Positions 10,047 to 18,183 of a stretch of 64,000 nt of DNA are shown here, in pieces (within the stretch, counting starts at the first letter, position 1; every line of letters begins with the position of its first letter). Source of the DNA: Sphaerisporangium corydalis (GTDB taxonomy: Bacteria; Actinomycetota; Actinomycetes; Streptosporangiales; Streptosporangiaceae). The notes under the pieces are model-generated. The model made no database searches. It was not told the DNA's origin and was given only the letters and a program-made list of their open reading frames with translations. The stretch is taken from contig NZ_JANZYP010000025.1 in assembly GCF_025506355.1 (NCBI RefSeq), positions 1 through 64,000 on the forward strand. The letters are read 5' to 3'. Both the position numbers and the translations under genes were made by a program.

Positions 10047-10661
10047 TCAGGGTTTCTGCCTGCGGAAGCGGGAGAGCAGACCGCGTCTGGGGGCGGGCAG
10101 GCGGGCGGCGGTCACGTCGGCGTGCTCGGACAGGTCACGCAGCAGGGCCTCGACGCCGTCCCGCTCGCCGGTGACCCGGCCGATGGCGGCCAGGGCGCGC
10201 AGCATGCCCGCCTCGATCGCGAACGGGACCGGGCCGGCCACGTCGACCACGACGGCGGCGGCCCCCTCGCCGATCGCGGCCCGGCAGACCTGCGGCGTGG
10301 TCGCCTGGATCGGCCGGGCGTCGCCGCGCCAGAGCTTCAGCGACGCGGCGCCGGTGAACGCGGGCACCGCCTTCCTGCCGTCGGCGCCGACCAGCACCGG
10401 CAGCGCCATCTCGCTCTCCTTCTCCCGCCTGAGCCCGTCCTCGCCCGTCTCGGACTCGGTCAGCAGGGCGACGACGGGCACCAGGAGGCGGGCCGTGCTC
10501 AGCGCGGCGGCCACGACGGCGGCCTCGGCCGTGCCGGCGGCGTACGCGGCCAGCGCCGCCGCCACGGAGGCGTCGGCGCCGCCGTCGTCGCCGGGGACCA
10601 GGGGCTGCGGAATGCTCGGCACGACCAGCGAGCGTACCCGTCGCCACCGCCCACCGGTCAT
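10047..10661 (-). CDS. SseB-family protein
   Basis: The 204-aa product matches actinobacterial SseB N-terminal-domain proteins: a helical N-terminal half, then a VPVVALLTESET...LPVLVGADGRKAVPAFTG core, and a basic C-terminal tail. The family's biochemical role is poorly known. It has no signal or TM segment. It starts with ATG 10661 and lies 45 nt after the ring-opening amidohydrolase gene on the same strand, possibly one transcript, but the two have no obvious functional link. Confidence 0.75.
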   Translation of the reverse strand: MTGGRWRRVRSLVVPSIPQPLVPGDDGGADASVAAALAAYAAGTAEAAVVAAALSTARLLVPVVALLTESETGEDGLRREKESEMALPVLVGADGRKAVPAFTGAASLKLWRGDARPIQATTPQVCRAAIGEGAAAVVVDVAGPVPFAIEAGMLRALAAIGRVTGERDGVEALLRDLSEHADVTAARLPAPRRGLLSRFRRQKP

Positions 10662-10706
10662 CCGGCGACCCTCCGGAGTGTCCCGGCGGCCCGGAGGGCG
10701 CGAGGG

Positions 10707-11813
10707 TCAGCCGAGGTCGGCGATGGCGGCCACGGGGCCGCCGCCCGAGGGGCCCTGGTGGACGGCGGCGACCGAGACGAAGACCGCCGGGTCGCCGGTG
10801 ACGCTCGCCGCCACCCCGCCGACCGTGGCCTTGATCTGCCGGTGCCAGTGCACGTCGGAGTCGTCCAGCATGATGTTCCTGCGCCCGCGCACCCGCCCGC
10901 TCGGGTCGGCCTCGCACTTCATGAACACGTTGACCAGCTTGCCGCCGAGGTCGCTCGGGTGCGGCCGGTCGGGCAGGTCGATGCCGCTGGACCTGATCGC
11001 CTCCCAGATGCCGTCGGCGTCCAGGGCGTCCTTCATGACGCTGTGCCCGATGCGGTACCGCCCGCCGATGCCGCGCACGTTGCCGACCACGACGATCTGC
11101 GCGCGGTCGAGCTCGACGCCCGAGGAGCACGAGGCGACGCTGGAGTACAGGGAGAGGTCCTTGTGGATCTGGTCCGCCGCAGGCGTCTCGATCTCGCCGA
11201 GGGCCACCGCGATGCCGAGCGCGGTGGTGGAGTTGGAGATGTCCATGGACGGCCCGGTGTCCTCGATCACGACCTCCTGGCCGCGTGACTTCGCCTCGGT
11301 GATCGTGGCGAGGGTGAGCAGCGGCGTCTTGGTCTGGACGTAGTGGACGTCGGCGGGATCCTCGATCCCCGCGATCTTCATGGCCTCGCGGACGCCGGCG
11401 GCGACCTTCTCGACCATGGCCGGGCGGCCGATGTCCTCGGGCAGGATGACGTCGCTCATCGCGACGCCGACCGAGACGCGCGGCTCGTCCGACGGCTCGG
11501 CCCGCGAGGGGTCCACGGTCGCGAAGATCGTGGCGTGCGGGCTCAGCACCCCGTCGGTGCCGCCGGACCACACCAGCGGCACCTGCGCGACCTCCTCAGG
11601 GGTGCGGGTGCCCCGGGCGACCAGCACCTCACGGAACGCCCGGTCGGCGAGGATGCGAGTGTAGTCGTTGACCCCGCCGTTGCCCTCGGTCTTGCCGATC
11701 ACGGCGAGCACCCGGTCTGCCTCGATCACCCCGCTGTCGATGAGCTCCGCGAGCCCCGAGGCGTCGGTGACGCTCTCGATGGCGACCTTGCGCACCTCGA
11801 TCGGTTCCGGCAT
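10707..11813 (-). CDS. Ring-opening amidohydrolase (barbiturase / cyanuric acid amidohydrolase family)
   Basis: Member of the AtzD/TrzD/barbiturase family, which hydrolyses six-membered cyclic imides (barbiturate to ureidomalonate, cyanurate to carboxybiuret). The 368-aa length is typical. The three internally repeated units with Ser-Lys dyads are visible: [12 protein letters not shown], then ASCSSGVE in the second repeat and [17 protein letters not shown] at the C-terminus, with [14 protein letters not shown] near the start. Motif reading alone cannot decide between barbiturate and cyanurate. AGGAG and GAGAGG precede ATG 11813. The carbamate kinase gene lies 126 nt upstream on the same strand, which points to recovery of carbamoyl groups from a pyrimidine or triazine. 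Confidence 0.9.
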   Translation of the reverse strand: MPEPIEVRKVAIESVTDASGLAELIDSGVIEADRVLAVIGKTEGNGGVNDYTRILADRAFREVLVARGTRTPEEVAQVPLVWSGGTDGVLSPHATIFATVDPSRAEPSDEPRVSVGVAMSDVILPEDIGRPAMVEKVAAGVREAMKIAGIEDPADVHYVQTKTPLLTLATITEAKSRGQEVVIEDTGPSMDISNSTTALGIAVALGEIETPAADQIHKDLSLYSSVASCSSGVELDRAQIVVVGNVRGIGGRYRIGHSVMKDALDADGIWEAIRSSGIDLPDRPHPSDLGGKLVNVFMKCEADPSGRVRGRRNIMLDDSDVHWHRQIKATVGGVAASVTGDPAVFVSVAAVHQGPSGGGPVAAIADLG

Positions 11814-11939
11814 ATCTCCTACCTCTCGGTCGTCGTGTCCGGGACGCGGTCTCGCCGCGTCCCCGTGGTCAAGCCTGTCAGTCGCCGTGCCCGGGAAGCC
11901 GGTCCCGCCGCGTGCCCGAAGCCGTGCGCCGGGCGGGGG

Positions 11940-12848
11940 TCACCGTCCGACGACGGTGCCGACGCCGCCGGTCAGCGCCTCGCCGATGTGCTCGAGCGAG
12001 GTGATCACCGCCCGGCCGCCGCGTTCGGCGAACCGCAGCGCCGCCTCCACCTTGGGCCCCATGCTGCCACTGGCGAAATGCCCGGCCTCCTGGAAGGCGC
12101 GCAGCTCGCCGACGGTGACCCGCCCGATCGGGCGCGCGTCGGGGGTGCCGTACCCGGCCACGGCCGAGGGCACGTCGGTCGCGACGACGAGCACGGTCGC
12201 CTGTACGGCCCGCGCGAGCACCGCGGCGGCGGTGTCCTTGTCGACCACGGCCTCGACGCCGCCGAGCGAGCCGTCGGCCCTGCGGACCACGGGCACTCCC
12301 CCGCCTCCGGCGACCACGACGGTGAACCCTGCGTCCATCAGGGCGAGCGCGGCGGGCGCGTCGAGGATCTCCAGCGGCTCGGGGGACGCCACGACCCGCC
12401 GGTGGCCCTTGCCGGGGAAGGCGCGCCAGGTCTGGCCGAGCTCCTCGAACCGGCGCGCCTCGGCCTCGGTGAAGTACCTGCCGATGGGCTTGACCGGGTC
12501 GAGGAACGCCGGGTCGCCCGCGTCCACCAGCGTCCGGGTCACCACGACGGCCGTGCGGTGTCCGAGTGCGTTGAGTATCAGGACGCCGATCGTCGCCTGG
12601 GTCTGCGCGCCGCACCAGTCGAGCGGGACGGGGGGCACGACGTCGGCGGCGAGCTGGTTCTTCAGCAGCAGGTTGCCCACCTGGGGCCCGTTGCCGTGGG
12701 TGAGGATCACCTGGTGGCCCGCGGAGATCAGCGCAGCGACGTGCGTCATGGCCCGTTCGACGGCCTGCCGCTGATCGTCCGGCGACGCGTTCCCGTCGGG
12801 ACCGGTCATCGCGTTGCCGCCCAGAGCGATCAGTACGCGTTCACCCAC
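11940..12848 (-). CDS. arcC: Carbamate kinase
   Basis: Reversible ATP + carbamate to ADP + carbamoyl phosphate; in catabolism it makes ATP. The 302-aa product shows ALGGNAM, THGNGPQVGNL, VVVAGGGGVPVV, VVDKDTAAAVLA and the C-terminal FASGSMGPKVEAA, all standard for the family. GTG 12848 starts the reading frame. No arginine deiminase or ornithine carbamoyltransferase gene accompanies it; the partner is the ring-opening amidohydrolase, so the carbamoyl phosphate probably comes from a ring-cleavage product rather than from citrulline (inference). Confidence 0.93.
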   Translation of the reverse strand: MGERVLIALGGNAMTGPDGNASPDDQRQAVERAMTHVAALISAGHQVILTHGNGPQVGNLLLKNQLAADVVPPVPLDWCGAQTQATIGVLILNALGHRTAVVVTRTLVDAGDPAFLDPVKPIGRYFTEAEARRFEELGQTWRAFPGKGHRRVVASPEPLEILDAPAALALMDAGFTVVVAGGGGVPVVRRADGSLGGVEAVVDKDTAAAVLARAVQATVLVVATDVPSAVAGYGTPDARPIGRVTVGELRAFQEAGHFASGSMGPKVEAALRFAERGGRAVITSLEHIGEALTGGVGTVVGR

Positions 12849-13086
12849 ACGACGAAGCTATCCAGCGCGGCCGCCCACCTCATTGGCGATGATTGCCCAT
12901 GAAGTGCGATTCCTTGATGAGCATTCGCCAGGGTCGAGCCACCTTCACCGCAGCCGGCGTCCTTCCGGGCGAGATCACGCCACCCTCTCTGTGCCAGATC
13001 GACCCGGCGTGCAGGTTTCGCATCGGTTCTGTAGATGATCGACGTGAATGTCGCCACGCGCCGGGGTTCCGGGGCACAATCGGGGC

Positions 13087-13428
13087 GTGGAGCAGCCCCA
13101 GAGACTAGAGCGTGACGAAGTCGCCGCCGCGATGTCCGCGCGGCGCGAGCTCGGCCCCCAGTACGAACTCGAGCTCGCCGAGTCGCTCGTCGACCGCGTC
13201 AACGCGGTGATCGACTCACGGCTCGCCGTGCGTGGACCCCAGCGCCCGGGTCCCGACTGGGCGCAGATGGCCCTCGGCCTCGGATCGCTCGCCCTGTCGG
13301 TCCCCCTGACGGCGATCGTGTCGAGCTCCACCACGAGCACCCTCCCGCTGATGCTGATCTTCGGTCTCATCGCGTGCGTCAACCTCGCCTACGCCATCGG
13401 CAAGCTCGGCGGCCACCGCCGCGACTGA
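13087..13428 (+). CDS. Small two-TM membrane protein
   Basis: The 113-aa product has a charged helical N-terminal half (about residues 1-60) and two hydrophobic segments (MALGLGSLALSVPLTAIVSS and LPLMLIFGLIACVNLAYAIG) before a short basic tail. GTG 13087 follows CACAAT by 7 nt, as in a leaderless transcript. Its last 40 nt overlap the convergent DUF418 gene. I recognise no family; it resembles uncharacterised integral membrane proteins of actinobacteria. Confidence 0.7.
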   Translation: MEQPQRLERDEVAAAMSARRELGPQYELELAESLVDRVNAVIDSRLAVRGPQRPGPDWAQMALGLGSLALSVPLTAIVSSSTTSTLPLMLIFGLIACVNLAYAIGKLGGHRRD

Positions 13429-14378
13429 TCCGCGGCGGGCCCGCGCCGGTTGGGGACCGCCTCCCACCAGGTGAGGCACCGCCACGCCCACTCCAGCGGG
13501 CCGTACCTGTACCGGGCCAGCCACCACCGCGCGAAGGCGACCTGCCCGGCGATCGCGACCGCCGCGACGGCGAGGACGCTCAACCTGCTGCCGTCCCCGG
13601 CGAGCAGGGGCAGCGCCAGCAGGATCACCAGCGTCCCGGACAGGTACGCGGTGAGCGCCATCCGGCCGAGCGGCTCCAGCACCGCCAGGGAACCGGGCCT
13701 GTGGCGGAACAGCAGCAGCACGCCCGTGCAATAAGCGATGGCGCCGGCCAGCCCGGCGATCGGGTACACGCTCACGGTGTAGGGGAAGCCGAACATCTCG
13801 GGGTGCCGCCACAGGTACGCCCACGCGCCGGCGAGCAGCACGGCGAGCGTGGCGGACGCGAGGAAGACGGGCTTGAGCGCGCCCGGTCTCAGGTCGAGGT
13901 CCACCACCCCCATGCCGAGCAGGAAGAGCCCCGGGACCAGCCAGACGCCGCCGGCGTGCGCGAGCACGGCCCACACCGTGGCGCCGGTCCCCGCCAGGAG
14001 CAGTGACGGCCGGTTCAGGTAGGAGGCGGGCAGCAGCACCACGGCCCCGATGATCGCGTACGGCAGGAGCACCTCGCCGGGGTTGACGAGCTGGTGGAGC
14101 AGCCCCAGGCCGGCGAGCACGGCCAGGCGGCGCAGCAGGACCAGCCTCGGGTACCGCGTCCTGCCGGCGGCCGACCGGAGGAACAGCACGAAGCTCACGC
14201 CGAAGAGGAACGAGAAGATCGGGAAGAACCTGCTCTGCAGGAGGTTCTCGGCGACCCAGTCGACCGGGGTCGTGTCGTGCGGCCCGATCTGTTCGACCGT
14301 GTGCTGCCAGGTGTTGACCAGCGTGATCCCGCAGACGGCGAAGCCGCGCAGCACGTCCAGCTCCCGGATCCGCGTCAC
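13389..14378 (-). CDS. DUF418 membrane protein
   Basis: The 329-aa product starts with LDVLRGFAVCGITLVN and has about eight to nine hydrophobic segments; its C-terminal WWLARYRYGPLEWAWRCLTW is the hallmark of DUF418 proteins (YeiB-like, acyltransferase-3-related). Function is unknown; transport or transfer of a lipid or sugar acyl group at the membrane has been suggested for relatives. GTG 14378 is the start. Its 3' end overlaps that of the convergent small membrane protein by 40 nt, so the two transcripts are antisense there. A second DUF418 gene is at 26.8-28.0 kb. Confidence 0.88.
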   Translation of the reverse strand: MTRIRELDVLRGFAVCGITLVNTWQHTVEQIGPHDTTPVDWVAENLLQSRFFPIFSFLFGVSFVLFLRSAAGRTRYPRLVLLRRLAVLAGLGLLHQLVNPGEVLLPYAIIGAVVLLPASYLNRPSLLLAGTGATVWAVLAHAGGVWLVPGLFLLGMGVVDLDLRPGALKPVFLASATLAVLLAGAWAYLWRHPEMFGFPYTVSVYPIAGLAGAIAYCTGVLLLFRHRPGSLAVLEPLGRMALTAYLSGTLVILLALPLLAGDGSRLSVLAVAAVAIAGQVAFARWWLARYRYGPLEWAWRCLTWWEAVPNRRGPAADQSRRWPPSLPMA

Positions 14379-14514
14379 CCCGTACGACCTCCGCGACCCG
14401 TGCCACGGGAACCGCCGCCGCGTCGCATGGCCCAGGAGCGTATGCGTCTATCAGGGGGAAAACCGACAATCACTCGACGAGGTTAACGTGAGGCGGGCCG
14501 ATAGGCTGTCCGGC

Positions 14515-15702
14515 GTGAAGGAACCTCTGGTCGCCCGCATGCGCGAGTTCGGCACGACGGTCTTCGCCGAGATGACGGCCCTCGCCGTTCGGACCGGATC
14601 GATCAACCTCGGGCAGGGCTTCCCCGACACCGACGGGCCCCCGGCCATGCTGGAGCGGGCCGTGGCGGCGATCCGGGAGGGGGCCAACCAGTACCCCCCG
14701 GGTCCCGGCGTCCCCGAGCTGCGGCAGGCCGTCGCCGGTCACCGCAAGGAGCACTACGGGCTCGTGTACGACCCCGACGGCGAGGTCCTGGTGACCGTGG
14801 GCGCGACCGAGGCGCTGGCCGCCTCCGTGCTCGCGCTGTGCGAGACCGGCGACGAGGTGGTCGTCTTCGAGCCCTACTACGACTCCTACGACGCGGCGAT
14901 CTCGCTGGCCGGGGCGGTTCGCAGGCCCGTGACGCTGCGCCCGGACGACGGCCGCTTCACCTTCGACCCCGACGAGCTGCGCGCCGCCGTCGGCCCGCGC
15001 ACCCGGGCGATCCTGGTCAACTCACCGCACAACCCCACGGGCACGGTCTTCACCCCCGGCGAGCTGGCGGCGATCGCCGCCGTCTGCCAGGAGCACGACC
15101 TGGTGGCGATCAGCGACGAGGTGTACGAGCACCTGACCTACGACGGCCTGACGCACATCCCGCTCGCCACCCTGCCGGGCATGCGCGAGCGCACGATCAT
15201 GATCTCCTCGGTGGGCAAGACCTTCTCCGTCACCGGCTGGAAGACCGGGTGGGTCTGCGCGCCCGCCGAGCTGGTGCGCGCGGTCCAGACGGTCAAGCAG
15301 TTCCTCACGTTCACCGCCGGCGCCCCCTGGCAGCTCGCCGCCGCGTACGCCCTGCGCGAGGAGCTCGGCTGGGTCGCCGGGCTCCGCGACGCGCTGGCCA
15401 CCAAGCGCGACCGGCTCATGGCGGGCCTGTCGGCGGCCGGGTTCGGCGTGTACCGCCCCTCGGGGACGTACTTCGTGCAGACCGACATCCGCCCGCTCGG
15501 CTTCACCGACGGCCTCGACCTGACCAGGCGGCTGCCGGAGCTGGCGGGCGTCGTCGCCATCCCCACCCAGGTCTTCTACGACCATCCTGAGCGCGGCAGG
15601 CACTTCGTCCGATTCGCCTTCTGCAAGAAGGACGAGATCATCGACGAGGCGGTCGCCCGGCTGAGCAGGCTCCACGGGAAATCACCTGACAACATTCTGT
15701 AA
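14515..15702 (+). CDS. Class I/II PLP aminotransferase, probable N-succinyldiaminopimelate aminotransferase (DapC-like)
   Basis: Fold-type I aminotransferase of 395 aa. LGQGFPDTDGP at the N-terminus, VNSPHNPTGTVF, ISDEVYEHL and the PLP lysine in SSVGKTFSVTGWKTGW are visible, with the substrate-carboxylate Arg in HFVRFAFCK at the end. The order and spacing match DapC-like enzymes (lysine biosynthesis) and the closely related methionine/kynurenine aminotransferases; no dap gene is nearby to decide. GTG 14515 has TAGGCT 7 nt upstream (14502-14507), fitting a leaderless mRNA; GTG 14488 is an alternative. Confidence 0.9.
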   Translation: MKEPLVARMREFGTTVFAEMTALAVRTGSINLGQGFPDTDGPPAMLERAVAAIREGANQYPPGPGVPELRQAVAGHRKEHYGLVYDPDGEVLVTVGATEALAASVLALCETGDEVVVFEPYYDSYDAAISLAGAVRRPVTLRPDDGRFTFDPDELRAAVGPRTRAILVNSPHNPTGTVFTPGELAAIAAVCQEHDLVAISDEVYEHLTYDGLTHIPLATLPGMRERTIMISSVGKTFSVTGWKTGWVCAPAELVRAVQTVKQFLTFTAGAPWQLAAAYALREELGWVAGLRDALATKRDRLMAGLSAAGFGVYRPSGTYFVQTDIRPLGFTDGLDLTRRLPELAGVVAIPTQVFYDHPERGRHFVRFAFCKKDEIIDEAVARLSRLHGKSPDNIL

Positions 15703-15715
15703 ATAGTCATACACT

Positions 15716-15756
15716 CACCGTGTCCAATATCACCGTGATACCGGATGCGTACCGTG
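15716..15756. promoter_or_regulatory. Probable operator of the toxin-antitoxin pair
   Basis: ACCGTG occurs three times in 40 bp (15717, 15732, 15751), the first two within CACCGTG, and the second lies in the perfect palindrome ATCAC-C-GTGAT (15729-15739). Closely spaced half sites just before an antitoxin gene are typical of autoregulation by the antitoxin or antitoxin-toxin complex. That the protein binds here is inference. Confidence 0.55.
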
Positions 15757-15767
15757 GAGGTATGGCC

Positions 15768-15965
15768 ATGACGCTTCGCCTCAGTGACCAGCGGAACGAG
15801 GCCCTGCGCCGCCGCGCCGACAAAGAGGGCCGCAGCGTGGAACAGGTGGTGAACGCGGCCGTGGACGAGTACCTCGCGCGCCACGACGCCGACGAGGAGG
15901 TCCGCCGGCTGGGGGTCGCCGCGGCCGGCCGCTGGCGCACCGTCCTCGACCGGCTCGGCGAATGA
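15768..15965 (+). CDS. Antitoxin, ribbon-helix-helix/Phd-like
   Basis: A 65-aa protein with MTLRLSDQRNEALRRRADKEG, which reads as an RHH DNA-binding unit (short beta strand then two helices), and a C-terminal helical tail expected to bind the toxin. GGAGG at 15756-15760 is 7 nt from ATG 15768 but only 1 nt from ATG 15762, so I chose the second ATG. Its stop overlaps the toxin ATG (ATGA, 15962-15965), the usual coupled arrangement. It probably represses its own promoter through the repeats just upstream. Confidence 0.85.
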   Translation: MTLRLSDQRNEALRRRADKEGRSVEQVVNAAVDEYLARHDADEEVRRLGVAAAGRWRTVLDRLGE

Positions 15966-16342
15966 CGCGCTACCTGACCGCGGAGCAGGTGATCGACCTC
16001 GCCGGGATCACGATCGACGGGCCCGCCGAGCTGCGTGACGCCGGGCTCCTGGACTCGGCGGTGCACCGGCCCCAGGCGTCCATGTTCGGCCACGAGGCCT
16101 ACCCCCACGTGATGACCAAGGCGGGCGCGCTGCTGCACTCCCTGGCCGTCCACCACCCGTTCGCCCGCGGCGACCGGCAGGTGGCGTGGGTGGCCACCGT
16201 CGTCTTCCTGGAGGTCAACGGCGTCCTGCTCGACGCGGGCGACGACGCGGTCCACGACCTGGTCTCGGCGGCGGCCTCGGGCGGGTTCGCCGAGGTGGAC
16301 GAGATCGCCAGGATCCTGTGGGGTTTCGTGGCGCCGTCCTGA
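15962..16342 (+). CDS. Doc/Fic-family toxin with altered Fic motif
   Basis: The 126-aa product has the Doc layout: YLTAEQVIDLAG at the N-terminus, then the Fic helix region HPFARGDRQVAW followed by VVFLEVNGV. Doc toxins phosphorylate EF-Tu using the HxFx(D/N)(A/G)NKR motif. Here the invariant Asn is Asp and Lys-Arg is Arg-Gln, so catalysis may be lost or changed. It is translated from an ATGA overlap with the antitoxin. No transposon or phage gene is adjacent. Confidence 0.85.
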   Translation: MTRYLTAEQVIDLAGITIDGPAELRDAGLLDSAVHRPQASMFGHEAYPHVMTKAGALLHSLAVHHPFARGDRQVAWVATVVFLEVNGVLLDAGDDAVHDLVSAAASGGFAEVDEIARILWGFVAPS

Positions 16343-16391
16343 CCGCACGCGCGTCCTTCGCCTCGCGGGCCACGGCCCTTAGGCTTGGACG

Positions 16392-17213
16392 GTGACCCGC
16401 ATCGCCCTGTGCCAGATCCCGGTGTCCGAGGATCCGAAGACGAACCTCGAGCGCGTGCGCGACGCGCTCGGAAGGGCAGCCTCACGAGGCGCCACCCTGG
16501 CCGTGTTCCCCGAGGCCACGCTCACCCGCTACGGCAAGGGCATCATCGAGTCCGCCGAGCCGCTCGACGGCCCGTTCCTCACGGCCGTGGCCGACGCCGC
16601 GCGTGCGCACGAGGTCGCCGTCGTCCTCGGCACCTTCGAGCCGGCCGGCGACCGGGTGAGCAACACCGCCGTCGTCCTGGACCGGCGCGGCCGGCTGCTG
16701 GCCGCGTACCGGAAGATCCACCTGTTCGACTCCTTCGGCGCCCGCGAGTCCGACCTGGTCACGCCCGGTGACGCGCCGGTGGTCGTGGAGGTCGAGGGGC
16801 TCCGTCTCGGCCTGGTCACCTGCTACGACGTCCGCTTCCCCGAGCTGACCCGCGCCCTGGTCGACCTCGGGGCCGACGCGTTCGCCGTGATCGCGGCGTG
16901 GGGCGGCGGGCCGCTGAAGGAGGAGCACTGGACGACCATGGTCAGGGCGCGGGCCATCGAGAACACCATGTGGACGGTCGCCGTCGGGCAGGCGCCGAAC
17001 CCCGAGGCCAGGGACGGTTTCGGCATCGGCAGGAGCATGCTGGTCGACCCGATGGGGGTGGTTCGCGCCGATCTCGGCCCCGGGGCCGTCGTCCAGGTCG
17101 TCGAGATCGACCCCGCCGAGACCGAGCGGGCGCGGGCCACGCTCCCGAGCCTTTCGCACCGGCGTCCAGATATTTATCGTGCCGTGCCGAACGCCGAGGT
17201 CGGCAGATCGTAA
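16392..17213 (+). CDS. Carbon-nitrogen hydrolase (nitrilase superfamily, NIT-like amidase)
   Basis: The 273-aa protein has the Glu-Lys-Cys triad of nitrilase-superfamily amidases: FPEA (Glu), YRKIHLFD (Lys) and TCYDVRFPE (Cys). These features are those of the omega-amidase/Nit1-Nit2 branch, which hydrolyses small amides such as deaminated glutathione or alpha-ketoglutaramate. The exact substrate is not visible. GTG 16392 is preceded by TAGGCT (16380-16385) at 6 nt, suggesting a leaderless mRNA. Confidence 0.9.
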   Translation: MTRIALCQIPVSEDPKTNLERVRDALGRAASRGATLAVFPEATLTRYGKGIIESAEPLDGPFLTAVADAARAHEVAVVLGTFEPAGDRVSNTAVVLDRRGRLLAAYRKIHLFDSFGARESDLVTPGDAPVVVEVEGLRLGLVTCYDVRFPELTRALVDLGADAFAVIAAWGGGPLKEEHWTTMVRARAIENTMWTVAVGQAPNPEARDGFGIGRSMLVDPMGVVRADLGPGAVVQVVEIDPAETERARATLPSLSHRRPDIYRAVPNAEVGRS

Positions 17214-17223
17214 AATGCGGGAT

Positions 17224-17682
17224 GTGAGCGAGCCGGCGCGAAGTACTCAGATGCAAAAAGTCATCCCGCCTCGGCTGCTGGTGCCCTATCTCGCGGGCCA
17301 GCGCACCATCATCTCGGGTTACGTCTACCGCGTCCAGGACTGCTCCCGGCTCTCCAGCCCGGAGCAGCTCGTCTCGGCGCTCGACCTCTCCTTCGAGGGC
17401 TCGGAGCTGGAACCTTCGGTCTCCGAGCTGTACCTGCTGCGATGGCGCGTCCGCGACACCGACACCTACGTCGTCCCCTATGGCCCGCATATGGGTGGAG
17501 ATTGGAATGATTCACCACCTTTTGCCGGAAACGGTTTCACCACGTCGCGCCAGCACGTGGTCCCCCAGTTCCACACCACCCCGATGCCCATCCCCGCCGG
17601 TGCGGAGATCCAGCACCTGACCGCCCGGGGCGAGCGCCGGTTCGCCGAGTACGACGGGCTCACCTGGCGGCGCGCGGCATGA
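17224..17682 (+). CDS. Conserved hypothetical protein, first of a coupled pair
   Basis: A 152-aa protein without TM segments. It has a mostly beta-rich look with SGYVYRVQDC, YLLRWRVRDTDTYVVPYG and a Pro-rich loop near PQFHTTPMPIPAG. I recognise no family. The start is GTG 17224: TAAAAT (17211-17216) sits 7 nt ahead, the best leaderless promoter in the window. ATG 17215 is part of that box and is less likely. Its stop overlaps the next ATG by 4 nt, so the two proteins are made together and may form a complex (inference). Confidence 0.7.
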   Translation: MSEPARSTQMQKVIPPRLLVPYLAGQRTIISGYVYRVQDCSRLSSPEQLVSALDLSFEGSELEPSVSELYLLRWRVRDTDTYVVPYGPHMGGDWNDSPPFAGNGFTTSRQHVVPQFHTTPMPIPAGAEIQHLTARGERRFAEYDGLTWRRAA

Positions 17683-18107
17683 GCGACATCGAACCCGTGG
17701 GCCTCGGCTTCATCGCCCACCAGAACGACCAGACCTACGCGGCTGCCCTCGGCCCGGGACCCGACGACGTCATCCTGTTCAGCGAGGAGTCACGCAAGGG
17801 CTTCGACCGAGTCGGCGGCTACTGGCGCCGCCAGGTCCGGCGCACCGACCTCGAATGGCTCGTCCTGCTGCGCACGGTGGGCGCGTTCGGCGGCGAGCCC
17901 TGCGTGGTGCTCGACGAGGACGACGACGGGCTGCACATCGCCTACACCGGCCACAGCGGCCTCAAGGCCGAGGCGCTCGGCTACTGGATGGTCGACCACG
18001 GGGCGTACGAGGTGGTCGTGCCGCACGACGAGGTCCACTCCATCCGCGTCGAGCGCATCCCGATCCCGTGCCAGCCCGCCCAGGGCGCGAGCGTCTCCGG
18101 AGTGTGA
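17679..18107 (+). CDS. Conserved hypothetical protein, second of a coupled pair
   Basis: A 142-aa protein with beta-rich character (VGLGFIAHQNDQTYAAAL, EPCVVLDEDDDGLHIAYTGH, YEVVVPHDEVHSIRVERI). No signal, TM helix or known motif is seen. It is translationally coupled to the preceding gene by ATGA. The pair could be an immunity- or chaperone-type couple, but nothing in the sequence proves this. Confidence 0.7.
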   Translation: MSDIEPVGLGFIAHQNDQTYAAALGPGPDDVILFSEESRKGFDRVGGYWRRQVRRTDLEWLVLLRTVGAFGGEPCVVLDEDDDGLHIAYTGHSGLKAEALGYWMVDHGAYEVVVPHDEVHSIRVERIPIPCQPAQGASVSGV

Positions 18108-18183
18108 CCCGGGGCCCCTACCCACCGGGGGTCAGGCGGGTCCGGTTCGCGGGACCAGGCCGGGTTCGGCGTCCGCCTCGGTG

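Noticed and set aside
12814-13108. Several short frames on both strands in the gap before 13087
   Set aside because: None has a ribosome site or conserved look; this is a divergent promoter region.
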